Assembly (NCBI GenBank): GCA_026706425.1
Contig: JAPOYW010000640.1
Location: 1,821 to 10,092 of the forward strand
Origin: Gammaproteobacteria bacterium
GTDB taxonomy: Bacteria; Pseudomonadota; Gammaproteobacteria; Pseudomonadales; Azotimanducaceae
Direction: 5' to 3'
Length of the DNA stretch: 8,272 bases
Part shown: positions 1 through 7,458 of the stretch, piece by piece
Numbering within the stretch: the first letter of the stretch is position 1
Layout of the letters: every line of letters starts with the position of its first letter
Notes under the pieces: model-generated
The model's input: the letters and a program-made list of their open reading frames with translations, nothing else
The model's database searches: none
What the model was told of the DNA's origin: nothing
Program-made: the position numbers and the translations under genes

Positions 1-176
1 ACCACTTCCACGCGCGTGCCATTCGGCACCTCGATGTCCAACGGGACTTCACCGCGACCACCGACCGACACGCCGCAACGTCCGTCGCACCCCGCACACC
101 GGACTCGATGGAACACGACCGAGCAGCTGGCGCCGACGCGACGCGTCGTACCTGCTCGGGACAACCGAGGGTTCAC
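1..176 (-). CDS. rseC: RseC/MucC-family SoxR-reducing / envelope-stress accessory protein, 3' end cut by window
   Basis: Fifty-eight codons are visible from a GTG at 176, and the frame stays open to the window edge. I recognise it by the cysteine cluster CAGCDGRCG (C27, C30, C34), followed by a beta-rich stretch ending in PNGTRVEV. This matches the N-terminal part of RseC, where the E. coli cluster begins at about residue 26. The spacing here is C-x2-C-x3-C, two residues shorter in the second gap than in E. coli. The family is an inner-membrane protein with two membrane helices, linked to tuning of the RseA-RpoE pathway and to keeping SoxR reduced. The helices would lie beyond the window. It starts 6 nt after the rseB stop, and a GAGGA lies 11 nt before the GTG, a slightly long spacing. 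Gene order rpoE-rseA-rseB-rseC supports the call. The sequence before the cysteines is poorly conserved, so the exact start is uncertain. Confidence 0.72.
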   Translation of the reverse strand, partial: MNPRLSRAGTTRRVGASCSVVFHRVRCAGCDGRCGVSVGGRGEVPLDIEVPNGTRVEV

Positions 177-182
177 GGCGAA

Positions 183-1253
183 CTAGCGTCCTCGGAAGAC
201 GCTTTCCGCGACCCGCTGGGCGGTTTCCGGTGGGACTTCGCCGACCACGGTGACCAGGTAGTCGCCTCGCTCGCCGGTCAGGTCATGGGACAAGAGAACC
301 GTTGCGCCGTTGCGGGAGAACACCCCGCCCGCCGCAGATTGGGGCGCGGCTTCGACGAATACCGAAAACGTCGCCAGTCCGTCGCTGAACATGACGTGCA
401 CTCCTCTCTTCGCCTCGTGGGGGTGAGCGTCGGTGATCCGGAAACCCGCCGGTACCCAGCCGATCTTCCAACTGACCGGAACGGTCGGCGGGGCGGGCCC
501 TTCACTGAACTCGGGTGCGGGCTGAACCGGGACGCCCGGCAATTCCGGCCGCAATGCGTCCTCCGACACCGAGGCCCCGACCTTCAACGAAAGGAATTCA
601 ACCCGTTCCAGGTACCGGCCGGTGGCGTCCCGCAACTCCGATCGCAGCAACAACCCCGTCTCCTCGTCGAGCCACAGCAGAAACCCGTAACGGTTGTCGT
701 CGAGGGGATGGACTTCCAGGCAAACGGCAGGCCGGCCGATCACGCTGCTGCGACCGCTGAGATCGAAGCGGTAGTTCGCCGCAAGATCCTCGCTGCGCAT
801 GAATCGCCGGGGGTACGGACCCGTCGGCAAGTCGGCCGCCACCGCGAAGGACTCGTCGTCCTCGGGGAGGAGGTAGGAGACCCGTCCGCCGGTACGCAGA
901 ATCTCACGCCCCCGGCCGCCGCGGTAGGCGATCCGCTCGTGTTCGACGCCGTCTATGACCATGTGGACGATACGGAACGACGCGACCGTCACGTCGTGGG
1001 CAACGTTTGCGGTGACGCTGAGCGCCTGGTTCCCCCGTCTTTTCTGGATCCGAATCTGGGAGTGACTGGCTATGGAGTACTCGAACACGCCGTCGTAGTT
1101 GAGGTTGCGGAACGCATCGTCCATGGCATGAAGCCAGTCGGTCGGCGTCGTGCGTGCAACGCCTTCCTCCGCCAGTACCCCATTGGTCACGCTCGCCGCC
1201 ACGAGCGCGATGCTGCATAGGCGACAGCTTGGCAGCGCCGAGATCAGCTTCAC
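183..1253 (-). CDS. rseB: RseB/MucB, periplasmic sigma-E regulator
   Basis: The 356-residue protein binds the periplasmic part of RseA, shielding it from proteolysis and sensing envelope damage. The N-terminus is a signal peptide: K2, a hydrophobic run to about residue 27, and a likely cleavage after VLA (residue 28). The mature protein has the two-domain MucB/RseB layout. An N-terminal LolA-like domain starts near the NLNYDGVFEY motif (about residues 50-59) and includes RVSYLLPED and YRFDLSGRSSVIGRPA. A C-terminal domain runs from about residue 240, with SWKIGWVPAGFRI and MFSDGLATFSVFVE, and ends in VVGEVPPETAQRVAESV, a typical family ending. The start is a GTG whose first four bases (GTGA) overlap the rseA stop, with a purine-rich AAGAAGG just before it, so coupled translation is likely. 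It is somewhat longer than the 318-residue E. coli protein. The family is clear. Confidence 0.93.
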   Translation of the reverse strand: MKLISALPSCRLCSIALVAASVTNGVLAEEGVARTTPTDWLHAMDDAFRNLNYDGVFEYSIASHSQIRIQKRRGNQALSVTANVAHDVTVASFRIVHMVIDGVEHERIAYRGGRGREILRTGGRVSYLLPEDDESFAVAADLPTGPYPRRFMRSEDLAANYRFDLSGRSSVIGRPAVCLEVHPLDDNRYGFLLWLDEETGLLLRSELRDATGRYLERVEFLSLKVGASVSEDALRPELPGVPVQPAPEFSEGPAPPTVPVSWKIGWVPAGFRITDAHPHEAKRGVHVMFSDGLATFSVFVEAAPQSAAGGVFSRNGATVLLSHDLTGERGDYLVTVVGEVPPETAQRVAESVFRGR

Positions 1254-1780
1254 CGACCTTCTTCACTCCCCCCGGGCACGGCCAGCACCTTAACAAACGT
1301 CATCCCCGGCGAACGACTGGCCGCCGACGAGTGCTGCGCGTGGTACATGAGATAGTAGTCGCGGTTGCGGCGCAGATCCTCCTCGGACAGCGGTTCGGCG
1401 ACAATCGTGTTCGACTGCGCCACCAACGGCTGGCTGTCCGTGGTCTGACCGTCCTGAAGGGAAACAAAAGTCGCGGCGACGACCACGGCCGCAGCTGCCG
1501 CCACACCCGTGAGCCACCGGCCTCGCGATTCCCCGTTAGCGACGTCCTCGTCGCCCCGGGGCATCGAAGGCTCTACGAGATGCGCCACTGTGCGGTCTCC
1601 GAGTCGCATCGCCCCGCCGCGCATGACGTCGCCGATCAAGTGCAGGCGCTCCCACTTCGCGCGCATTTCCGGGTCGCGTTCGACGGCATTCAGAACCCGG
1701 CGAAGTTCAAGCTCCTCCGCCTCGCCGTCCACCACTGCGGACAACGCCTCGTTCAGTGACTCTCGTGTCGTTTCGGTCAT
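1250..1780 (-). CDS. rseA: RseA/MucA, membrane anti-sigma-E factor
   Basis: A 176-residue single-pass inner-membrane protein that sequesters RpoE. Residues 1-60 form the cytoplasmic sigma-binding domain; LNEALSAVVDGEAEELELRR and WERLHLIGDVMRG are characteristic. One membrane helix spans about residues 89-107 (WLTGVAAAAAVVVAATFVS). The periplasmic part (108-176) carries the DYYLMYHAQHSS segment and a C-terminal region near MTFVKVLAV, the area that contacts RseB in this family. In the known pathway DegS-type proteases cut the periplasmic part and RseP the membrane segment; neither gene is in the window. The ATG at 1780 is chosen because GGAG lies 7 nt upstream and family homology begins there. 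An in-frame ATG at 1843 would add 21 unconserved residues. The stop overlaps the rseB start by 4 nt. The gap to rpoE upstream is 136 nt, larger than the usual few tens of bases. Confidence 0.92.
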   Translation of the reverse strand: MTETTRESLNEALSAVVDGEAEELELRRVLNAVERDPEMRAKWERLHLIGDVMRGGAMRLGDRTVAHLVEPSMPRGDEDVANGESRGRWLTGVAAAAAVVVAATFVSLQDGQTTDSQPLVAQSNTIVAEPLSEEDLRRNRDYYLMYHAQHSSAASRSPGMTFVKVLAVPGGSEEGR

Positions 1781-1815
1781 GTCATTTCTCCGTGCGCGAG
1801 ACCCGACATTGCTCC

Positions 1816-1833
1816 ACCATGGCACCCCATGGT
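1816..1833. repeat. Inverted repeat in the rpoE-rseA gap (two CCATGG palindromes)
   Basis: ACCATGG and CCATGGT form a perfect 7-bp inverted repeat with a 4-nt loop, 36 nt upstream of the rseA ATG. Each arm contains CCATGG, itself a palindrome, so the site can also be read as two identical 6-bp palindromes whose centres are 10 bp apart, about one helical turn. In RNA it would be a short hairpin in the rseA leader. No U-tract follows, so it is not a classical terminator. Function unknown. Confidence 0.4.
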
Positions 1834-1916
1834 CGCCGTTCATTCCCTATGCGCCGCTACCGCCCCCGGTCCAGCCGCATCGCCACCGTTTCCCACCCGT
1901 CGAACACCCGCCATCG

Positions 1917-2507
1917 CTACGCTCGCTTCGACGTTCGTTCTATGTGAGGACGGATTTGCTCGTCCACCGCCTCCCGAGCGCGGAAGATGCGGGAACGCAC
2001 CGTACCCACTGGGCAATCCACTACGGTTGCTATCTGTTCATAGCTTAGACCATCAAACTCGCGAAGAGTTAGCGCAGCCCGCAAATCTTCTGGCAGGTCC
2101 CCGATGGCGCGGTCCACGACGGCCTGAAGTTCGTCTCGGCGCAAGGCGCTCTCGGGATCTTCCGTGTCCTTGAGTACCTCCGCCACCTCGCCCACATCGC
2201 CCTCGCTGGCGTCGAGGTCTACCCCCTGGGGTCGCCTGGCCCGGGATACCAGGTGATTCTTCGACGTATTGACCGCGATACGGTACAACCAGGTATAGAA
2301 CGCGCTCTCGCCCCGAAAGCGCGGCAACGCCCGGTACGCCTTGATGAACGCTTCCTGGACGACATCCTCGACCTCCTCCTGGGCGTGCACGTAGCGGGCC
2401 ACCAAGCCGTGGATCTTGTGCTGGTAGCGCAGGAAGAGAAGGTCGAACGCCCGGCGATCGCCCTTCTGCACCCTTCGGACCAGCTCTCTATCGGTGTCCG
2501 CGCTCAC
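1917..2507 (-). CDS. rpoE: RpoE/AlgU, ECF sigma factor for envelope stress
   Basis: A 196-residue ECF sigma factor that directs RNA polymerase to envelope-stress promoters and is held inactive by RseA. Region 2 covers about residues 23-86: FDLLFLRYQHKIHGLVARYV, then the core-binding and -10 melting segment VEDVVQEAFIKAYRALPRF and FYTWLYRIAVNTSKNHL, near-identical to E. coli RpoE. Region 4 covers about residues 138-181, with LPEDLRAALTLREFDGLSYE and the helix-turn-helix IATVVDCPVGTVRSRIFRAR that reads the -35 element. Length matches the family (E. coli 191). The GTG start at 2507 is chosen because AAGGA lies 7 nt before it and homology begins there; the frame is open much further upstream but without family residues. 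It leads the rseA-rseB-rseC cluster and diverges from nadB. RpoE genes usually activate their own promoter, but I did not find a convincing sigma-E site here. Confidence 0.95.
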   Translation of the reverse strand: MSADTDRELVRRVQKGDRRAFDLLFLRYQHKIHGLVARYVHAQEEVEDVVQEAFIKAYRALPRFRGESAFYTWLYRIAVNTSKNHLVSRARRPQGVDLDASEGDVGEVAEVLKDTEDPESALRRDELQAVVDRAIGDLPEDLRAALTLREFDGLSYEQIATVVDCPVGTVRSRIFRAREAVDEQIRPHIERTSKRA

Positions 2508-2514
2508 CCGTTGT

Positions 2515-2519
2515 TCCTT
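2515..2519 (-). promoter_or_regulatory. Ribosome binding site of rpoE (AAGGA)
   Basis: AAGGA on the minus strand, 7 nt before the GTG at 2507. It decides the start within a frame that is open as far as about 2987. Confidence 0.7.
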
Positions 2520-2567
2520 GTCGAGCGCCCCACAGCCGGATCGTCGTGCACCCAGGTGCGTTCGCCG

Positions 2568-2670
2568 TACGCTTGCCGCCATTATCCCCGAGCCACGGTT
2601 CCGACGCGAATGGAGAATGCGTGCGGCCCGCACGTCCGCGTCCCGGTTCGGGGCGACGACGGCAAGCGTA
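2568..2670. repeat. Distant 11-bp inverted repeat in the rpoE/nadB control region
   Basis: TACGCTTGCCG (2568-2578) and CGGCAAGCGTA (2660-2670) are perfect inverted copies separated by 81 bp. Both lie between the divergent starts of rpoE and nadB. The right arm ends inside the -10-like TATACT of nadB. The left arm is about 60 nt upstream of the rpoE start. This could be a pair of binding sites for one regulator acting on both genes, but no regulator is identified. Confidence 0.45.
2620..2634. promoter_or_regulatory. 15-bp palindrome, possible operator
   Basis: CGTGCGG-C-CCGCACG is a perfect 7-bp inverted repeat around one base, between the two arms of the 11-bp repeat in the divergent rpoE/nadB region. 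The symmetry suits a dimeric regulator. In GC-rich DNA such palindromes also arise by chance, so the call is weak. Confidence 0.3.
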
Positions 2671-2674
2671 TACT
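2669..2674 (+). promoter_or_regulatory. Putative -10 element of nadB (TATACT)
   Basis: TATACT differs from TATAAT at one base and stands out in GC-rich sequence. No good -35 is seen; 16-18 bp upstream only a TTCGGG-like sequence is present, so activation by a regulator may be needed. Transcription would start near 2681, after the ATG at 2677 and before the GTG at 2713, which favours the GTG as the nadB start. Confidence 0.45.
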
Positions 2675-2712
2675 CCATGTCATTGAACTGGCACCTGAAT
2701 CCTGTAGCGACC

Positions 2713-4395
2713 GTGGCGAAACGACACCGAACCGACGTCCTCATCATCGGCAGCGGCGCCGCCGGACTGGCGACGGCGCTCCATCTGGCCGAGACGGTAC
2801 GCGTCACCGTGGTATCCAAGGACGCGATCAAGGGGGGCGCCACCAACTGGGCCCAGGGCGGCGTGGCTGCGGTCACGAACCCCGATGACAGCTTCGAGTC
2901 CCATGTCGCCGACACCGTCGCCGCAGGCGCCGGTCTTTGCCAAGAGGACGTCGTACGCTTCACGGTCGCCCGGGCCCCGAAAGCCATCGATCACGTCGTC
3001 GGCCTGGGGCTAGAGTTCGACCGCTACGGCGACGGGCTCCACCTCACCCGCGAGGGCGGCCATTCCCACCGGCGGGTTCTGCATGTGGCGGACGCCACGG
3101 GCGCGGCCATCGCGCGAACGCTCAGCGAACGGGCGGCGCAACACCCCAACATCGAGATCGTGGGCACGCGCGTCGCCATAGACGTCATCACCACGCGCAA
3201 GCTCGGCCAGACACCGAACCGGGTGGTCGGCGCGTACGTGTACAACACTCGGTCGGACACCGTGGAGGTCTTCGAGGCACCCTACGTGGTGCTGGCGACG
3301 GGCGGCGCCAGCAAGGTCTACGTCTACACCAGCAACCCCGACGGCGCCACCGGCGACGGCATCGCCATGGCATGGCGGGCCGGTTGCCGCGTCGCCAACA
3401 TGGAGTTCAACCAGTTCCACCCCACCTGTCTCTACCACCCGCATGCCGCACGGGAGACGGGGCGTGGATCATTCCTGATCTCGGAAGCCGTGCGCGGCGA
3501 AGGCGGCAAGCTCCTCCTTCCCGACGGCAGTCGTTTCATGGACCGTTTCGACACGCGCGCCGAACTGGCATCACGGGATATCGTGGCCCGCGCCATCGAC
3601 CACGAGATGAAGCGGCTTGGCGCGGAATGCGTCTACCTCGACATCTCCCACCAAAGCAGCGAGTTAATCGAGACGCACTTCCCGAACATCCTGTCCCGGT
3701 GCCTCGGCGTCGGCATCGACATGCGCCGCGAGCCGATTCCCGTCGTGCCCGCCGCGCACTACACCTGCGGGGGCGTCGTGGTCGACCTCGCCAGCCGGAC
3801 CGACATCCCGGGGCTATACGCCATCGGCGAAACCGCCTACACCGGGCTGCATGGCGCCAACCGCTTGGCGAGCAACTCCCTGCTCGAATGCCTGGTGTTC
3901 GCCGAAGCGGCCGCCCAGGACATCGCCCGGCGGCGTCTTGCCGAGCCCCGGGTGTCAAGCACACCGCCGGATTGGGACGAGAGCCGTGTCTCGGACTCCG
4001 ACGAGCAGGTCGTACTCGCCCACAACTGGACGGAACTCAGACGTTTCATGTGGGACTACGTGGGTATCGTGCGGACCAACAAGCGCCTGGAGCGCGCACA
4101 GCGCCGCATCGACCTCTTGCGCCAGGAGATACACGACTACTACGCCCGCCACCGCCTGAGCGCCGATCTCATCGAACTGCGCAACCTCGTGCACGTGGCC
4201 GAACTGATCGTCCGGGCCGCCGTGATGCGCAAGGAAAGCCGCGGGCTGCACTACACCCTGGACTACCCTCGACCGGTCGCCCAACCCAGCCCCAGCGTCC
4301 TGTACCCGGCGGCGGATCCGCTCGACGTGCTTCAGCCGTTGGCCGCCCCGCCGAGGAGAGCGCGTCGCAACCTGGCGAATACCGCCGCGTCGTAG
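2713..4395 (+). CDS. nadB: L-aspartate oxidase (NadB)
   Basis: FAD enzyme oxidising L-aspartate to iminoaspartate, which NadA turns into quinolinate, the first step of de novo NAD synthesis. From the GTG it has 560 residues. GSGAAGL (13-19) binds the FAD ADP moiety, and NWAQGGVAA (45-53) and EGGHSHRRVLHVADATG (114-130) follow. FNQFHPT (H236), TRAELASRDI (R288) and PAAHYTCGG (H349) hold the dicarboxylate-site residues matching E. coli H244, R290 and H351. GETAYTGLHGANRLASNSLL (372-391) is the second FAD signature. The helical C-terminal domain ends at LDYP (516-519). The GTG at 2713 puts DVLIIGSGAAG at the family position, and a -10-like TATACT sits 2 nt before the alternative ATG at 2677, which would add 12 unconserved residues. 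Neither start has a clear ribosome site. About 41 Pro/Ala/Arg-rich residues follow LDYP; the last 21 codons overlap ygfX antisense. Function is secure, start less so. Confidence 0.95.
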   Translation: MAKRHRTDVLIIGSGAAGLATALHLAETVRVTVVSKDAIKGGATNWAQGGVAAVTNPDDSFESHVADTVAAGAGLCQEDVVRFTVARAPKAIDHVVGLGLEFDRYGDGLHLTREGGHSHRRVLHVADATGAAIARTLSERAAQHPNIEIVGTRVAIDVITTRKLGQTPNRVVGAYVYNTRSDTVEVFEAPYVVLATGGASKVYVYTSNPDGATGDGIAMAWRAGCRVANMEFNQFHPTCLYHPHAARETGRGSFLISEAVRGEGGKLLLPDGSRFMDRFDTRAELASRDIVARAIDHEMKRLGAECVYLDISHQSSELIETHFPNILSRCLGVGIDMRREPIPVVPAAHYTCGGVVVDLASRTDIPGLYAIGETAYTGLHGANRLASNSLLECLVFAEAAAQDIARRRLAEPRVSSTPPDWDESRVSDSDEQVVLAHNWTELRRFMWDYVGIVRTNKRLERAQRRIDLLRQEIHDYYARHRLSADLIELRNLVHVAELIVRAAVMRKESRGLHYTLDYPRPVAQPSPSVLYPAADPLDVLQPLAAPPRRARRNLANTAAS

Positions 4396-4817
4396 CGTCC
4401 AGCGCGCAACACCAGGATGCGGCGGGTGGTGCGCACGACGACCCACCGCTCGGTCATCCAGGGCGGACCGCGAAGCCGCGCCGGTACCCGGGTGCCGTCG
4501 CCTCGTTCCGGTTCGAACAACACCACGCGTTCGTCGCTGAGCGCAAAACGCCAGCTTTCCCCGCGCCAGAACACCCACAGGTAGTAGCCGAATGCGAGCA
4601 CCGCGACGGCAAGCAGCCACGCGCCTACCTTGGCAACCCAAGGCACGGCCACCAAGACGTGTATGGCCAGCACGCATCCCAGCCAATCCCAGCCCGGCGT
4701 CCAGTCGACCTCCAACGCCGGCCCGGGACCGGCGGGCGATGAATCGCCAACCGCGTCACGACGCGGACGGGCATCGGGGTCGAGCGTCAGGGCAGGCGAT
4801 GCGCGGGAGTTATTCAC
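4332..4817 (-). CDS. ygfX: YgfX-family small membrane protein
   Basis: A 161-residue protein with two adjacent membrane helices, about 43-60 (WDWLGCVLAIHVLVAVPW) and 64-84 (KVGAWLLAVAVLAFGYYLWVF). They are followed by a beta-rich soluble tail (WRFALSDERVVLFEPERG, WVVVRTTRRILVLRAG) ending in FARLRRALL. This layout and the position directly after sdhE identify the YgfX (CptA) family; primary-sequence similarity alone would be weak. The E. coli member is described as the toxin-like partner of SdhE (CptB), affecting cell shape and division proteins, though its main role is debated. The GTG start overlaps the sdhE stop in GTGAATAA (8 nt), implying coupled translation; no ribosome site is visible. 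Residues 1-38 are a long, polar, proline-rich leader not expected in the family, so a later start is possible. The 3' end runs 64 bp into nadB on the opposite strand. Confidence 0.72.
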   Translation of the reverse strand: MNNSRASPALTLDPDARPRRDAVGDSSPAGPGPALEVDWTPGWDWLGCVLAIHVLVAVPWVAKVGAWLLAVAVLAFGYYLWVFWRGESWRFALSDERVVLFEPERGDGTRVPARLRGPPWMTERWVVVRTTRRILVLRAGRYDAAVFARLRRALLGGAANG

Positions 4818-5097
4818 GACGTCGGTGTGCGCCGTCCGCGACGAAGCCGACGATGCTCTCGACGACCCGGGCATACGCCGCAGGCGGCGTGGCGCGGCCC
4901 TGCAGCCACTCCCATACCGTCCAGTCGTCCTGATCCAACAGACCGCGATAGGCCGCCTGCTCGGCGCAAGGCAGCAGCGCATACCGCGCCCGGACGAAGT
5001 CGACGAGCACGAGATCGAGTTCGAGCATGCCCCGGCGGCTCCGCCACAGCACGCGATCATACTGTCGGTCGTCTCCGCACTCTTCACGCATCGCCAC
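4810..5097 (-). CDS. sdhE: SdhE, FAD assembly factor of succinate dehydrogenase
   Basis: A 95-residue soluble protein of the Sdh5/SdhE family (DUF339), which promotes covalent attachment of FAD to SdhA and, where present, FrdA. The family signature RGMLELD is at 22-28 (E. coli RGMRELD, essential for binding the flavoprotein). The helical bundle continues with FVRARYALLPCAEQAAYRGL and the conserved DQDDWTVWEWLQG (55-67). Length and layout match the 88-residue E. coli protein. I prefer the GTG at 5097 because GGAAG lies 8 nt upstream; the ATG at 5091, two codons later, would put that site 14 nt away. It leads the sdhE-ygfX pair and diverges from ygfZ, whose start is about 65 bp away. This arrangement is common in Gammaproteobacteria and links flavin loading with YgfZ-dependent Fe-S enzyme maintenance. 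Confidence 0.9.
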   Translation of the reverse strand: MAMREECGDDRQYDRVLWRSRRGMLELDLVLVDFVRARYALLPCAEQAAYRGLLDQDDWTVWEWLQGRATPPAAYARVVESIVGFVADGAHRRRE

Positions 5098-5105
5098 ATC
5101 ATCGT

Positions 5106-5110
5106 CTTCC
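5106..5110 (-). promoter_or_regulatory. Ribosome binding site of sdhE (GGAAG)
   Basis: GGAAG on the minus strand, 8 nt before the GTG at 5097. It favours that codon over the ATG at 5091. Confidence 0.45.
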
Positions 5111-5149
5111 GCCGACGGCAAGTCATGCGAAAATGCCCACGATGGGATT

Positions 5150-5154
5150 GGGAA
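5150..5154 (+). promoter_or_regulatory. Ribosome binding site of ygfZ (GGGAA)
   Basis: GGGAA, 7 nt before the TTG at 5162. It favours that TTG over the GTG at 5171 (gap of 16 nt) or the ATG at 5189. Confidence 0.4.
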
Positions 5155-5161
5155 CTCGCTG

Positions 5162-5891
5162 TTGCACAACGTGAGACATCTCGCACAAATGGATTTCGCC
5201 GGCCCGGATGCCGCCGCCTTCCTGCAAGGCTACGCAACGGCCGACCTCGACCACCTCGAACCCGGTCGCGCCCTGCCCATGGCGTTGTGCAACCTAAAGG
5301 GCCGCGTGATCGCCAACGGTTGGGCGGCCGGCGAATCGAACCACGTCCGGTTGCTTGTCCATCCAAGCGTCGTCCCGATCCTCGCCGGCGAACTCGGCAA
5401 GTACCTGCTGTTCGCGAAGTCCAAGCTCAGCGAGGCCCAGACCGGCGTTCGACTGTCCCCGGTGGCCTCGTCGGATGCCTTCGAACTCCCGCCCGTCGGC
5501 CACTACGCGACGCTTTCGACCCCGGACGAGGGCCATGCCGCATTCGCCAACGCCTGCGCCGAGACCGGCTTCGTGCTCGTGACCGAGGCCATCGCCGGGA
5601 GTTTCCTGCCGCAGATGATCGGCCTCACCGATGTCGGGGCCGTGAACTTCGCGAAGGGCTGCTACCTCGGCCAGGAAGTGGTCGCCCGAGCCGAACACCG
5701 GGGTCAGGTGAAGCAACAACTGCGCCGCTACGGGTTTGAAGGCGAAGGTCCGGCCGTCGGGGCCGACGTCATGGCCGGGCCGAAGAAAATCGGGACCGTC
5801 GTGGCCGTCGGCGGTGGCGTCGTGCTCGCCGCCGTGCGCTCGGACGACTCGCCGGTGCTAGCCGACAAGTGTCCGATGGCCATCCGCAGCG

Positions 5892-5899
<8 letters not shown>
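5162..5899 (+). CDS. ygfZ: YgfZ, folate-binding protein of Fe-S enzyme maintenance
   Basis: A 245-residue member of the YgfZ/GcvT family. YgfZ binds tetrahydrofolate and supports the function or repair of certain iron-sulfur enzymes such as MiaB. The diagnostic motif KGCYLGQE is at 165-172 (C167 being the conserved cysteine), followed by VVARAEHRGQVKQQLRR. The N-terminal GPDAAAFLQGYATADLDHL (14-32) and the CNLKGRVIANGW segment (43-54) are also typical. The C-terminal beta barrel is short. The protein is shorter than E. coli YgfZ (326), a length seen in other proteobacterial members. No ATG gives a complete N-terminus; the best start is TTG at 5162 with GGGAA 7 nt upstream. The ATG at 5189 would remove part of the first strand. 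The gene diverges from sdhE and its last 8 bp overlap the end of mmsA, tail to tail. Family certain, start uncertain. Confidence 0.9.
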
Positions 5900-7379
<1,480 letters not shown>

Positions 7380-7438
7380 GGCGTCAGTGTGGCGGACTTG
7401 GGTAGTGAGGGAAAGTCCGGCGGGACATCGGGCGTATC

Positions 7439-7458
7439 GGGCCGCCCCAGGGCCGCCC
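7439..7458. repeat. Tandem 9-bp GC repeat between yceH and mmsA
   Basis: GGGCCGCCC occurs at 7439-7447 and again at 7450-7458, an 11-bp period, at the very end of yceH and just after it. Each copy is a 4-bp inverted repeat around one base (GGGC-C-GCCC). The copies could form small GC hairpins in the yceH 3' end. No T-run follows in the reading direction of yceH, so an intrinsic terminator is not supported. Confidence 0.35.

Noticed and set aside
108..1220. 370-codon plus-strand open frame opposite rseB
   Set aside because: Arg/Gly-rich translation without family motifs, fully antisense to a clear RseB; typical spurious frame in GC-rich DNA.
1781..1843. Upstream ATG extension of RseA by 21 residues
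   Set aside because: Added residues are not family-like, and GGAG sits correctly before the ATG at 1780.
2508..2700. Sigma-E autoregulatory promoter for rpoE
   Set aside because: A GGAACC (minus strand, near 2600) resembles the -35, but no TCTGA/TCTAA-like -10 follows at 16-17 bp. Not supported by sequence alone.
2937..4742. 601-codon plus-strand open frame in another frame of nadB
   Set aside because: Very rich in Arg, Pro and Gly, no recognisable domain, and it spans nadB and ygfX; shadow of the real genes.
4332..5366. Single long 344-codon minus-strand gene covering ygfX and sdhE
   Set aside because: Its upstream part is only the wrong frame of sdhE; the YgfX-like part begins at the GTG at 4817.
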